From NCBI GenBank assembly GCA_938041615.1, contig CALISV010000192.1, forward strand, positions 1 to 8,653: a stretch of DNA of 8,653 nt, in the 5' to 3' direction. This document shows positions 1 to 8,079 of this stretch, piece by piece. The stretch comes from an uncultured Campylobacter sp. (GTDB taxonomy: Bacteria; Campylobacterota; Campylobacteria; Campylobacterales; Campylobacteraceae). Every line of letters starts with the position of its first letter. Positions within the stretch are counted from its first letter, which is position 1. Made by a program: the position numbers and the translations under genes. The notes beneath the pieces were generated by a model. That model was not told where the DNA came from, searched no databases, and saw only the letters and a list, made by a program, of their open reading frames with translations.

Positions 1-278
1 TTCCGCGCACGGTTTTAGAGGCGATGAGCATGGCGCGAGCCTGCGTGGTAAGCGACTGCAGCGGCTGCGTAGAAGCCGTGCAGGATGGGGTAAACGGTCT
101 AATATGCCGCACTCGCGACGCGAATGATCTTGCGCGAAAGATCGAAATTTTGCTAGATGATGAGCCGCTTTGTGAAAGGCTGGGACGAAACGGACGCGAG
201 ATGGTGCTTGCAAATTACGACGAAAAGATCGTCACGGAAAAATATTTAGAGGTTTATAGGAAATTTATCGATGTATAG
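1..278 (+). CDS. pglA: PglA, N,N'-diacetylbacillosaminyl-PP-undecaprenol alpha-1,3-GalNAc transferase (C-terminal part)
   Basis: Partial gene, cut by the window start; the frame is open from position 3 (Pro-Arg-Thr-Val-Leu-Glu-Ala-Met), so the ATG at 24 is internal and not the start. About 91 C-terminal residues remain. PRTVLEAM followed by an Ala/Val-rich strand and [14 protein letters not shown] is the donor-binding end of a GT-B, family 4 glycosyltransferase, with the Glu at 18-20 as the second Glu of the family EX7E motif. It ends in the usual Leu-rich helix and [15 protein letters not shown] tail. In the N-glycan pathway PglA adds the first GalNAc to undecaprenyl-PP-bacillosamine at the cytoplasmic membrane face. 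The family assignment is clear from sequence. The name PglA rests on the immediately following pglC-pglD, as in C. jejuni. Its stop overlaps the pglC start by 8 nt, implying co-translation. Confidence 0.85.
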   Translation, partial: PRTVLEAMSMARACVVSDCSGCVEAVQDGVNGLICRTRDANDLARKIEILLDDEPLCERLGRNGREMVLANYDEKIVTEKYLEVYRKFIDV

Positions 279-876
279 GTGTTTTTTAAAGCGTGCGCTC
301 GATTTTACGGCGGCTTTGGTTTTGATTATTTTGGTTTCGCCCGTGATGGCGCTTACGTGGTTCTTGATCCGCAAGCACATTAGCAAAAGCGCGATTTTTA
401 CGCAATCTCGCCCTGGGCTTGATGAGCAAATTTTTAAAATTTACAAATTTAAAACGATGAGCGACGAGCGCGGCGCGGACGGCGAGCTTCTGCCAGACGA
501 AGCGCGGCTCAATGAATACGGCAAAAAGATCCGCGCGCTAAGCCTGGATGAACTACCGCAGCTTTTCAACGTGCTAAAGGGCGATATGAGCTTCATCGGG
601 CCGCGTCCGCTTTTGGTCGAATACCTGCCTCTTTACGACGCCGAGCAAGCGACCCGCCACGACGTGAGGCCGGGTATCACCGGGCTAGCGCAGGTAAACG
701 GCCGCAACGCGATCAGCTGGGCGGAGAAGTTTAAATTTGACGCCAGGTACGTCCGCGAGCTTAGCTTTGCGCTGGACGTGAAAATCGCGATTTTAACGGT
801 GCAAAAGGTCTTAAAACGAAGCGGCGTGAGCAAAGAGGGTATGGCTACGACGGAGAAATTTAATGGCCGCAACTAA
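271..876 (+). CDS. pglC: PglC, UDP-diNAcBac:undecaprenyl-phosphate phosphoglycosyl transferase
   Basis: 201 residues, the normal length for PglC, a small monotopic phosphoglycosyl transferase that moves phospho-diNAc-bacillosamine from UDP to undecaprenyl phosphate, the first membrane step of N-glycan assembly. An N-terminal hydrophobic segment (about residues 12-32) is interrupted by Ser23-Pro24, the break that makes the known reentrant helix. The catalytic pair is Asp93-Glu94 in [11 protein letters not shown], followed by [11 protein letters not shown] (PRPL at 111-114) and the [14 protein letters not shown] block near 133-146. The C-terminal GVSKEG and TTEKFNG stretches also match the C. 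jejuni protein closely. The ATG lies inside the end of pglA, with an AGGA 9 nt upstream. It overlaps pglD by 14 nt. The Asp-Glu dyad and Ser-Pro break match those described for C. concisus PglC, so the assignment is firm. Confidence 0.96.
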   Translation: MYRCFLKRALDFTAALVLIILVSPVMALTWFLIRKHISKSAIFTQSRPGLDEQIFKIYKFKTMSDERGADGELLPDEARLNEYGKKIRALSLDELPQLFNVLKGDMSFIGPRPLLVEYLPLYDAEQATRHDVRPGITGLAQVNGRNAISWAEKFKFDARYVRELSFALDVKIAILTVQKVLKRSGVSKEGMATTEKFNGRN

Positions 877-1468
877 AATTTACGTTTACGGCTTTAGCGG
901 ACACGGTGCGGTCGTCGCTGACGTGGCTAGAGCGTGCGGATACGGCGAGGTCGTGTTTTTGGACGACTCCAAATTTGACGGTAAAAACGCACTCAAATTT
1001 GACCCGAGTCTGGAAAAAGCGGACGTGATCGTAGCTATCGGAGATAATAAAATCAGACGTATCCTGCAAAAAAGAGTAAAAAATACGGGCTTTGGCGTTG
1101 CACACTTGATCCATCCAAGCGCGGTAGTAAGTAGTAGCGCGAAAATAGGCGATGGTGCGGTCGTGATGCCCCATGCCGTCATAAATGCGCGTGCGGTAAT
1201 AGGCGAGGGCGCGATAATAAACACGGGCGCGATCATAGAGCATGACTGCGAGATCGGCGATTTTGCGCATGTTAGCCCAAACGCGGCGCTAGCAGGCGGC
1301 GTGATAGTGGGTGCAAACACGCACGTAGGCATAGGATCTTGCGCTATACAGTGCGTAAAAATCGGCTCAGACTGTATAATCGGAGCGGGCAGCGTCGTAG
1401 TACGAGATATCGCAGACTGTAGCGTCGCCTATGGTAATCCCGCTAAAGTTAGGCGAAATTTAAGCTAA
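863..1468 (+). CDS. pglD: PglD, UDP-4-amino-sugar N-acetyltransferase
   Basis: 201 residues. PglD acetylates the C4 amine of UDP-4-amino-4,6-dideoxy-GlcNAc with acetyl-CoA to give UDP-N,N'-diacetylbacillosamine, the substrate of PglC. Residues 5-60 form a small Rossmann-like nucleotide-sugar domain (YVYGFSGHG near 8-15, FLDD at 32-35, VAIGDN at 57-62). Residues 84-185 are a left-handed beta-helix of hexapeptide repeats (for example [30 protein letters not shown]). His127 in IIEHDCEIG corresponds to the catalytic His125 of C. jejuni PglD, and His136 in FAHVSP to the second conserved His. The ATG has GGAG 7 nt upstream inside pglC, and the overlap suggests coupling. The next gene on this strand is 233 nt away, so pglD ends this tightly packed group. 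Trimeric quaternary structure is known for the family and not visible here. Confidence 0.95.
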   Translation: MAATKIYVYGFSGHGAVVADVARACGYGEVVFLDDSKFDGKNALKFDPSLEKADVIVAIGDNKIRRILQKRVKNTGFGVAHLIHPSAVVSSSAKIGDGAVVMPHAVINARAVIGEGAIINTGAIIEHDCEIGDFAHVSPNAALAGGVIVGANTHVGIGSCAIQCVKIGSDCIIGAGSVVVRDIADCSVAYGNPAKVRRNLS

Positions 1469-1500
1469 ATTTGAGCACTAAATGCCGCTCGTCAAATTTG
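1466..1500 (+). terminator. Weak hairpin at the end of pglD
   Basis: Starting at the pglD stop codon, AAATTTGAGC (1467-1476) can pair with GCTC (1487-1490) and AAATTT (1494-1499), leaving a 3-nt bulge and a 10-nt loop. An alternative is a straight 8-bp pairing of AAATTTGA with TCAAATTT. The stem is mostly A/T and is followed by GCGTCCG, not a T run, so it is not a canonical intrinsic terminator. It may be a transcript-end stabiliser or chance. Confidence 0.25.
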
Positions 1501-1552
1501 CGTCCGTAGCGACAAAGGACGGGCAGGCAAAATAGATAAAGTATCCCGTAAA

Positions 1553-1588
1553 GCGTCAAATTTACCTTTTTAAAATACATTTTGACGC
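1553..1588. repeat. 8-bp inverted repeat in the pglD-pglE gap
   Basis: GCGTCAAA (1553-1560) and TTTGACGC (1581-1588) are perfect inverted copies separated by 20 nt. The spacer ends in an AT-rich stretch. It lies about 80 nt upstream of the pglE -10 element, so it could be an operator half-site pair or a remnant stem. No regulator can be named. Confidence 0.35.
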
Positions 1589-1667
1589 AAAATTTAACAA
1601 AATCCCCATTTTCTACGGCCTAAAAGCAAATTTAAACGAGTTTTTATAAAAATATTTAGATTTTAAG

Positions 1668-1676
1668 TGCTACAAT
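1668..1676 (+). promoter_or_regulatory. Extended -10 promoter for pglE-pglF-pglG(-hisHA)
   Basis: TGCTACAAT is a TGn-extended -10 hexamer (TACAAT, 1671-1676), 26 nt before the pglE ATG. An A/T-rich tract (about 1619-1665) lies upstream without a -35 box, which is how sigma-70 promoters of Campylobacter usually look. The same TGc-TA-AAT arrangement precedes cheY. It would drive a run of genes with 0-2 nt spacing down to hisA. Confidence 0.7.
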
Positions 1677-1692
1677 GCGTAAATTTCTTTAA

Positions 1693-2790
<1,098 letters not shown>

Positions 2791-4569
2791 ATGTTTAAGG
2801 CGACGAAGCTAAAGCGGCTTGCGTTTTTTCTAACCTTTGACATCGCGATATTTGCAGCGTCGTTTTATCTGGCGTATCTGCTTAGATTTAGCGGCGTGCT
2901 GCCTGATTATTTTAAGGGCGGGCTGGTCGCGGGCTGCGCTACGATGGTGATTTTAAAGCTATTTTTCATGTGGCTTTTTAAAATTTACAAGGTGCCGTGG
3001 AGATTTTTCGGACTAAACGAAGCGAGGAAAATTTTCCTTGTTCATCTTTGCGCGATCGTCTGTTTTTGGATAGTCTATTTTGCGATGCCAGCCGTTTTTA
3101 ATCCGTTTCCTCGAAGCGTGGTTTTTATAGACTTTATCATCTCGTGCCTGCTAATAGGAAATTTAAGAATCGCCAAGCGTATGTTTTTAGACTTTTCTAA
3201 AAAGCCGCACACGGGCGAGCCATGCGTCGTTATCGGCGCTACGTCAAAGGCGCTGCATGTTTTAAAAGGGCTTAGGCAGGGCTATATCGATCTATATGCC
3301 GTGGGCGTGGTAGACGGCAGGAGCGATCTAGTCGGCACTTACTGCGACGGATTTTTAGTGCAGCCAAAGAGCGAAATCGCAAATTTGATCAAAGAGTACA
3401 ACGTAAAAACCGCTATCATCGCGCTAGCGCTCGGTCAAGACGAGCTGGCCGAGCTTTTTGACGAGCTTACGGCTTACGGTATCCGCGATATCAAGATCTT
3501 CTCGATGTTTGGCACAGGCAAGGACGCGATCAAGGATATCTCGATCGAGGATCTGCTAGCTAGAAAGCCAAAAGACCTAGATAGCAGCGCGGTGGAGAAG
3601 TTTTTAGGCGGTAAGGTCGTTTTAGTTACGGGCGCAGGCGGTAGTATCGGTAGCGAAATTTGCAAGCAGTGCCTCAAATTTGGTGTAAGCAAGCTAATCA
3701 TGATCGATCATAGCGAGTTTAATCTCTATAAAATCGGCGAGATAACTCACAGCGACAAAACCGTGAGCAAGATGATAAATATCGTAAACGAAGCTGACTT
3801 GCGCGCGGTTTTTGAGGAGTTTAAACCGCAGATCGCGATCCACGCCGCAGCCTATAAGCACGTGCCGCTTTGCGAAGCAAACCCTAAAGCCGCGGTCGTA
3901 AATAACATAATCGGCACCAAAATTTTGATCGATCTATCTATCGAATACGGCGTTAGCAAGGTCGTGATGATATCCTCCGATAAGGCTGTGCGCCCGACGA
4001 ATATCATGGGCGCGACTAAACGCGTGTGCGAGCTTTACGCGCTAAACTCGAATTTGCCTGCTAAAACCGAGATCGTCGCGGTGCGTTTTGGCAACGTGCT
4101 AGGCTCTAGCGGTAGCGTAATACCGAAATTTAAAGAGCAAATCGAAAATAATAAACCGCTAACCGTCACGCATCCTGATATCACGAGGTACTTTATGCTG
4201 GTTTCCGAGGCCTGTCAGCTCGTGCTTCAGGCTGCTTCGATCGCAAAAGGCGGAGAGCTTTTCGTGCTTGATATGGGCGAGCCGATAAAGATCGCCGATC
4301 TAGCCAAAAAGATGCTGATTTTATCAAACAAAGAGCACCTAGGCGTCGAATTCGTCGGCCTCCGCCCGGGAGAGAAGCTTTACGAGGAGCTTTTAATAAA
4401 CAAAGACGACGTAAAAACCGAGTTTCAGTCTATTTTCGTGACGCACTCGGGCGAATACGACGTGGCTAAACTAAACGAGCAAATTAAAAATTTAACGCAC
4501 GCGGACGATGTCGCGGCGGCGCTCAAAGAGATCGTGCCCGAGTTTAATCACGCGCTAAATAAGGAATAA
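2791..4569 (+). CDS. pglF: PglF, membrane-bound UDP-GlcNAc 4,6-dehydratase
   Basis: 592 residues, the usual length. PglF makes UDP-2-acetamido-2,6-dideoxy-alpha-D-xylo-hexos-4-ulose, the first step toward bacillosamine. Four predicted membrane helices (about 10-31, 43-63, 80-100, 108-125) are followed by a first Rossmann-like domain (about 143-240, starting VVIGAT) and the catalytic short-chain dehydrogenase domain (about 273-580). That domain has the NAD-binding GAGGSIG (281-287), DHSE (306-309), HAAAYKHVP (351-359), SSDK (395-398) and MGATK (406-410). The position of the usual catalytic Tyr of YxxxK is Met406, as in C. jejuni PglF (Met405); Asp397 and Lys398 match Asp396 and Lys397. Ser396 stands where C. 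jejuni, as I recall, has Thr395. [13 protein letters not shown] and [12 protein letters not shown] are further family marks. The ATG follows the pglE stop directly, with AAAGGA at 2775-2780. Confidence 0.95.
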   Translation: MFKATKLKRLAFFLTFDIAIFAASFYLAYLLRFSGVLPDYFKGGLVAGCATMVILKLFFMWLFKIYKVPWRFFGLNEARKIFLVHLCAIVCFWIVYFAMPAVFNPFPRSVVFIDFIISCLLIGNLRIAKRMFLDFSKKPHTGEPCVVIGATSKALHVLKGLRQGYIDLYAVGVVDGRSDLVGTYCDGFLVQPKSEIANLIKEYNVKTAIIALALGQDELAELFDELTAYGIRDIKIFSMFGTGKDAIKDISIEDLLARKPKDLDSSAVEKFLGGKVVLVTGAGGSIGSEICKQCLKFGVSKLIMIDHSEFNLYKIGEITHSDKTVSKMINIVNEADLRAVFEEFKPQIAIHAAAYKHVPLCEANPKAAVVNNIIGTKILIDLSIEYGVSKVVMISSDKAVRPTNIMGATKRVCELYALNSNLPAKTEIVAVRFGNVLGSSGSVIPKFKEQIENNKPLTVTHPDITRYFMLVSEACQLVLQAASIAKGGELFVLDMGEPIKIADLAKKMLILSNKEHLGVEFVGLRPGEKLYEELLINKDDVKTEFQSIFVTHSGEYDVAKLNEQIKNLTHADDVAAALKEIVPEFNHALNKE

Positions 4570-4571
4570 AT

Positions 4572-5468
4572 TTGACGTTACAAGATATACAGAGGTTTTC
4601 GGAGTTAAGATACAAGGCTAGAGCCTATATATGCTATCTTTTTAGTAAAAATTTGCCAAGCAGGCTGCCGGGGGTAAACGCCGAGTCGATAAAAAGCGGC
4701 TTTGATAAAATGGCGCACGAGATAGAGGGCTTTGACGCGTTTTACGTTCTTGACGCAAACGGCGTGCAAATAGGCGACGCCGTGAGTCTAAACGAAAAAT
4801 ACAAAGCCGGCGGCGGCGAAAACTGTAGCAATAAGTCTTATTATTACACCGCGGTTCGCGAAAAGCGCTGCGTGCTAAGCGACCCGTACCCGTCCTCGCT
4901 AACTGGCGAGCTGTGCGTGACGGCGTCTACTCCGATATATGACGACAAAGGGGAGCTAAAATTCGTCGCGTGTATCGACGTTTCGCTAGAAAATATCCTA
5001 GCCATCGTCTCCCACGGCAAGCTAGAGAGCTACTTCGGCAAATTTCTAAAGGTCGTTTATGCCGCGTTTGCGGTCGCGCTTTTTATGGTGGCGGCATTTC
5101 TTTTTGTAGACGGGCTAAAGAGATTTTTGTCTAAAGATTTTATGAACATTAACGTCGAGGAGATGTTTGAAACCACGATCGTGCTGACGCTGGCGCTTGC
5201 GATCTTTGACCTAGTTAAAGCGATATTTGAAGAAGAGGTGCTAGGCAAAAGCAAGCGCGGCGAGGATATGGAAAACAAGACGATGATTAGATTTATAGGC
5301 TCGATCATCATCGCGCTTGCGATCGAGGCGCTGATGCTCGTGTTTAAATTTGCCATCACGGCGCCAGATCACATCATAAACGCGATTTATCTCATCGGCG
5401 GCGTTGCGACGCTGATGGTCGCGCTTAGCGTTTATCTTTTTGCTACCAAGCAAAGGAGTTCGCATTGA
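4572..5468 (+). CDS. pglG: PglG, conserved membrane protein of the glycosylation locus, function unknown
   Basis: 298 residues, named from its place between pglF and the cheY-prmA-ftsH block, as Cj1119c in C. jejuni. Residues 1-155 are soluble and look like a PDC/Cache ligand-binding fold: FYVLDANGVQIGD (57-69), SYYYTAVREKRCVLSDPY (89-106), GELCVTASTPIYDDKG (112-127), then VACIDVSLENIL. There is no signal peptide or membrane helix before it, unlike typical extracytoplasmic Cache sensors. Four membrane helices follow (about 158-182, 201-219, 240-261, 268-291). Basic residues before helix 1, in KSKRG between helices 2 and 3, and at the C-terminal TKQR favour both ends being cytoplasmic. All five cysteines (21, 85, 100, 115, 134) lie in the soluble part. 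No transmitter or enzyme domain is seen. The start is TTG, 2 nt after the pglF stop, with AAGGA 6 nt upstream; no ATG option fits. No biochemical role is established as far as I know. Confidence 0.8.
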   Translation: MTLQDIQRFSELRYKARAYICYLFSKNLPSRLPGVNAESIKSGFDKMAHEIEGFDAFYVLDANGVQIGDAVSLNEKYKAGGGENCSNKSYYYTAVREKRCVLSDPYPSSLTGELCVTASTPIYDDKGELKFVACIDVSLENILAIVSHGKLESYFGKFLKVVYAAFAVALFMVAAFLFVDGLKRFLSKDFMNINVEEMFETTIVLTLALAIFDLVKAIFEEEVLGKSKRGEDMENKTMIRFIGSIIIALAIEALMLVFKFAITAPDHIINAIYLIGGVATLMVALSVYLFATKQRSSH

Positions 5469-6076
5469 TCGGCATCATCGACTACGGTGCGGGAAATTTA
5501 AGGAGCGTTTTAAACGCATTTGAGAGTTTAAATTTAAAGGCGCGGCTGGCGGTTCGCGGCGAGGAGCTGGGTAAATTTGATAAGATTATTTTGCCAGGAG
5601 TCGGGGCTTTTGGCGAAGCGATGCAAAAGCTAAAAGATAGAAATTTTATCCCTGCGATAAAAGAAGCCGTAGCTGGCGGAAAGCCGTTTTTAGGCATTTG
5701 CCTGGGTATGCAGCTGCTGTTTGATGCGAGTGAAGAGTTTGGCGTAAATGAGGGACTTGGGCTCGTAAAAGGACGAGTGGTTAAATTTGACCCGTCCAAA
5801 TTTGACGCTCCACTAAAGGTGCCTCATACCGGGTGGAATACGATAAATTTTACCAAGCAAACACCGATAAATAAGGATCTAGCGGCTAGCGAGTATTTAT
5901 ACTTCGTGCACTCTTATCACGTAGTTTGCGATGATGACGCGGCGCTTGGCTTTACCGAGTACGGCTATAAATTCGTAAGCGCGGTACATAAAGATAACAT
6001 TTTCGGCTTTCAGCCGCACCCCGAAAAGAGCCATGAGACGGGACTAAAAATTTTACGAAATTTCGGAGAGATGTGA
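5465..6076 (+). CDS. hisH: HisH, glutaminase subunit of imidazole glycerol phosphate synthase
   Basis: 203 residues, a full-length class I glutamine amidotransferase. HisH releases ammonia from glutamine and channels it to HisF, which makes imidazole glycerol phosphate and AICAR in histidine synthesis. The N-terminus [14 protein letters not shown] and the oxyanion-region LPGVGAFG are typical. The catalytic triad is Cys79 in [10 protein letters not shown] and His185 with Glu187 in [16 protein letters not shown] and YFVHSYH are further HisH marks. The start is TTG, overlapping the pglG stop (TTGA, 5465-5468), with a strong AAAGGAG at 5452-5458, 6 nt upstream. Its partner hisF is not in the window. 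Amidotransferases like this also serve sugar amidation in some glycan loci, but the downstream hisA and lack of a WbpG-like gene favour histidine synthesis. Confidence 0.94.
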   Translation: MIGIIDYGAGNLRSVLNAFESLNLKARLAVRGEELGKFDKIILPGVGAFGEAMQKLKDRNFIPAIKEAVAGGKPFLGICLGMQLLFDASEEFGVNEGLGLVKGRVVKFDPSKFDAPLKVPHTGWNTINFTKQTPINKDLAASEYLYFVHSYHVVCDDDAALGFTEYGYKFVSAVHKDNIFGFQPHPEKSHETGLKILRNFGEM

Positions 6077-6786
6077 TGGAAATTTTCCCTGCGATAGATT
6101 TAAAAGAGGGTAAGGCGGTTCGGCTTTTTAAAGGCGAGATGAATAGTGCGAAAATCTACTCGGACGCGCCGTGGGAGCTAGCCAAAAGATTTGAAGATAT
6201 GGGCGCAAAGTGGCTTCACGTCGTCGATCTTGACGGAGCGTTTGCGGGAGAAGCGGTAAATCTAAAAACCGTAGAAAAGATCGCAAAAGCCGCAAATTTA
6301 CAAATCCAAATCGGCGGCGGGATACGCGATGAAGCGCGAATAAAAAGCTACCTTGATAGCGGCATAACGCGCGTTATCTTGGGCTCGGTAGCGCTAAAGG
6401 ATCCAAATTTTACTAAAGAAATGGCGCAAAAATACCGCGTCGCCGTCGGCATAGACGCAAAAGAGGGCTTTGTTGCCGTGCAAGGCTGGGCGGAGGTGTC
6501 GCAGATGAGGGCGACTGAGCTAGCGTATAAATTTGCCGGAGCCGGAGTCGAAGCGATAATCTGTACCGACATCTCAAAAGACGGCACCCTTAGCGGCGTA
6601 AACGTTGAGTTTACCTCGCAAATCGCAAAAGCTAGCGGTATAAATACGATCGCAAGCGGCGGCGTAAAAGATATCTCCGATATCGAGGCGCTAATGCGCG
6701 CGGGAGACGTCTATGGCGCTATCGTAGGCAAGGCGTACTACGAGGGGACGCTTGATCTAAAAGAGGCCTTTAAACTGGGTCGCTAA
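6076..6786 (+). CDS. hisA: HisA, ProFAR isomerase
   Basis: 236 residues as started here; a (beta/alpha)8 barrel that isomerises ProFAR to PRFAR, the substrate of the HisH-HisF complex. The two catalytic aspartates are Asp8 in FPAIDL and Asp127 in VGIDAKEG, the same numbers as in Thermotoga HisA. The phosphate-binding loops are IGGGIR (79-84) and ASGGV (193-197), and [12 protein letters not shown] near 163-174 is the conserved strand 6 motif. I chose the ATG at 6076 over an in-frame GTG at 6073. GGAG at 6065-6068 is 7 nt from the ATG but only 4 nt from the GTG, and family members begin right before the xxPAIDL strand. The start overlaps the hisH stop (TGATG), so the two are translationally coupled. 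No hisF or hisI follows, so the remaining his genes lie elsewhere. Confidence 0.95.
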   Translation: MEIFPAIDLKEGKAVRLFKGEMNSAKIYSDAPWELAKRFEDMGAKWLHVVDLDGAFAGEAVNLKTVEKIAKAANLQIQIGGGIRDEARIKSYLDSGITRVILGSVALKDPNFTKEMAQKYRVAVGIDAKEGFVAVQGWAEVSQMRATELAYKFAGAGVEAIICTDISKDGTLSGVNVEFTSQIAKASGINTIASGGVKDISDIEALMRAGDVYGAIVGKAYYEGTLDLKEAFKLGR

Positions 6787-6815
6787 AATTTTAAAGTAAA
6801 TTTAAATATAAAATT

Positions 6816-6824
6816 TGCTAGAAT
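6816..6824 (+). promoter_or_regulatory. Extended -10 promoter for cheY-prmA-ftsH
   Basis: TGCTAGAAT (extended -10, hexamer TAGAAT at 6819-6824) lies 28 nt before the cheY start in a 66-nt gap rich in A/T. The upstream tract 6785-6815 has no -35 box but phased A and T runs. The match in form to the pglE promoter supports it. There is no terminator hairpin after hisA, so read-through from the glycosylation operon into cheY is also likely. Confidence 0.65.
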
Positions 6825-6852
6825 TGGATATTTTTTAAAAAAGGATACGATT

Positions 6853-7218
6853 GTGAAAATACTAGTAGTCGACGACAGCTCTACTATGAGAAGAATCATA
6901 AAAAACACCCTGCAAAGGCTCGGACATCAGGAAATTTTAGAGGCTGAGCACGGAGTCGAAGCGTGGCAAATTTTGAGTCAGCACAGCGATATAAACGTGC
7001 TTATCACCGACTGGAACATGCCTGAGATGAACGGCCTTGAGCTCGTAAAAAAGGTCCGCGCCGAGGCAAAATACGTCGATATGCCTATCATTATGGTAAC
7101 GACCGAGGGCGGTAAGGCCGAGGTCATCACCGCGCTAAAAGCAGGCGTCAATAACTACATCGTAAAGCCGTTTACGCCGCAAGTTTTAAAAGAAAAACTT
7201 GAAGATGTTTTGGGCTAA
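6853..7218 (+). CDS. cheY: CheY, single-domain chemotaxis response regulator
   Basis: 121 residues, one receiver domain with no output domain. When phosphorylated by CheA, CheY binds the flagellar switch and alters rotation. The acidic pocket is Asp7-Asp8 (VVDDSS), the phospho-acceptor Asp53 in LITDWNMPEMNG, the switch Thr83 (MVTT), aromatic switch Tyr102 and Lys105 in NYIVKPFTP. The DWNMP sequence around the acceptor and the full set of switch residues are those of true CheY proteins. The start is GTG, with AAGGA at 6841-6845, 7 nt upstream. No other chemotaxis gene is nearby; Campylobacter cheY sits apart from cheVAW and next to pgl genes in C. jejuni too, so the neighbourhood is ancestral and does not by itself link CheY to glycosylation. 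Confidence 0.94.
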   Translation: MKILVVDDSSTMRRIIKNTLQRLGHQEILEAEHGVEAWQILSQHSDINVLITDWNMPEMNGLELVKKVRAEAKYVDMPIIMVTTEGGKAEVITALKAGVNNYIVKPFTPQVLKEKLEDVLG

Positions 7219-7230
7219 AAGAGCGTAAAT

Positions 7231-8061
7231 TTGAAAGATAAATTTTACGAGCTTGAAGTTTTTTGCTCGCAGGAGCTTCGCGAGCTTTTCGAAGATCTCG
7301 TTTTTTCTTTGGGTGTTACTTGCACGCAGGAGACTGCGGGCGGGTTTATCATCCGAGGTGAAGACGAGCTAGACGAAGTGGAATTTGGCCTGCAAGAATA
7401 CGCAAAATCTCTGCAAAATGCGCTTGGCCGCGAGATCGAATTTAAGATAACAAAAAGCCAAAAAGAAAATAAAGACTGGCTAAACGAATACAAAAAAAAC
7501 GTAAGACCGATAGAGATCGGTAAATTTTACATCCACCCAAGCTGGGAAGAGTCTAAAGACGGGTTTGAAAATATCATCATCGACCCCGCTCTTGCCTTTG
7601 GTTCGGGTCACCACGAGAGTACGAGCGCTTGCATAGAGTATCTGCAAAAATATGCCGCAAACGGTATGAGTACGCTTGATGTAGGCTGCGGAAGCGGAAT
7701 ACTAAGCATCGCCCTAGCAAAGCTAGGATGCGTCACGGATGCCTGCGATACGGACGAGCAAGCAGTGCAAAGCTCGCATAAAAACGCCGAGCTAAACGGA
7801 GTTAAATTTAATCAAATTTGGACCGGTTCGGTGGCGAATTTGGATAAAAAATACGATGTCGTCGTCGCAAACATAATCGCCGACGTGATACTAATGCTAA
7901 AAAATGATCTGATAAATTTGCTAAAAGAGGGCTCATATCTCGTTTTAGCAGGCGTTTTGGATAAATACGAAACGCGAATTTTAGAGGCTTTTTCGTCGCT
8001 CAAACTGGTAGAAAGTCAAACCAAAAACGAGTGGAAAAGCTTCGTATTTCAAAAAGCGTAA
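7231..8061 (+). CDS. prmA: PrmA, ribosomal protein L11 methyltransferase
   Basis: 276 residues. PrmA uses S-adenosylmethionine to methylate lysines and the N-terminal amine of ribosomal protein L11. A small N-terminal L11-recognition domain (about 1-65) is joined by a linker to a class I Rossmann methyltransferase. Seen are DPALAFGSGHHEST (118-131), the SAM-binding LDVGCGSGILSIALAKLG (149-166, GxGxG at 152-156), CDTDEQAV (172-179) with the acidic end of strand 2, and VVANIIADVI (211-220), the NxxA catalytic-loop motif. The start is TTG, 12 nt after the cheY stop, with only a modest AAAGAG (7218-7223) ahead of it. No ATG in frame precedes the conserved N-terminal strand. It lies between cheY and ftsH as in C. 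jejuni, probably in one transcript. Confidence 0.94.
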   Translation: MKDKFYELEVFCSQELRELFEDLVFSLGVTCTQETAGGFIIRGEDELDEVEFGLQEYAKSLQNALGREIEFKITKSQKENKDWLNEYKKNVRPIEIGKFYIHPSWEESKDGFENIIIDPALAFGSGHHESTSACIEYLQKYAANGMSTLDVGCGSGILSIALAKLGCVTDACDTDEQAVQSSHKNAELNGVKFNQIWTGSVANLDKKYDVVVANIIADVILMLKNDLINLLKEGSYLVLAGVLDKYETRILEAFSSLKLVESQTKNEWKSFVFQKA

Positions 8062-8079
8062 AATAATTTAAGGAAGATA

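Noticed and set aside
860..1332. Long open frames on the minus strand opposite pglD (136 and 148 residues), one with repeated Tyr-Tyr-Arg-Ala units
   Set aside because: The repeats mirror the hexapeptide (GxGAVI-like) repeats of PglD read in antisense. No ribosome binding site or family features are present; pglD explains the DNA.
1482..1535. 17-codon + strand ORF in the pglD-pglE gap
   Set aside because: Too short, no ribosome binding site, no resemblance to a wlaJ-like membrane segment.
5057..5465. Minus-strand frames of 100 and 74 residues opposite the membrane part of pglG
   Set aside because: Ser/Ile-rich composition is the antisense of Leu/Ala/Val membrane helices; no start signal.
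5465..6076. HisH as a glycan amidotransferase (as with WbpG-HisH2-HisF2 sugar amidation systems)
   Set aside because: The coupled neighbour is a true HisA with both catalytic aspartates, and no WbpG-like or HisF-like gene is present, so histidine biosynthesis is the better reading.
6787..6852. Terminator between hisA and cheY
   Set aside because: The sequence is A/T-rich with T runs, but no G/C-containing stem can be drawn; it fits a promoter instead.
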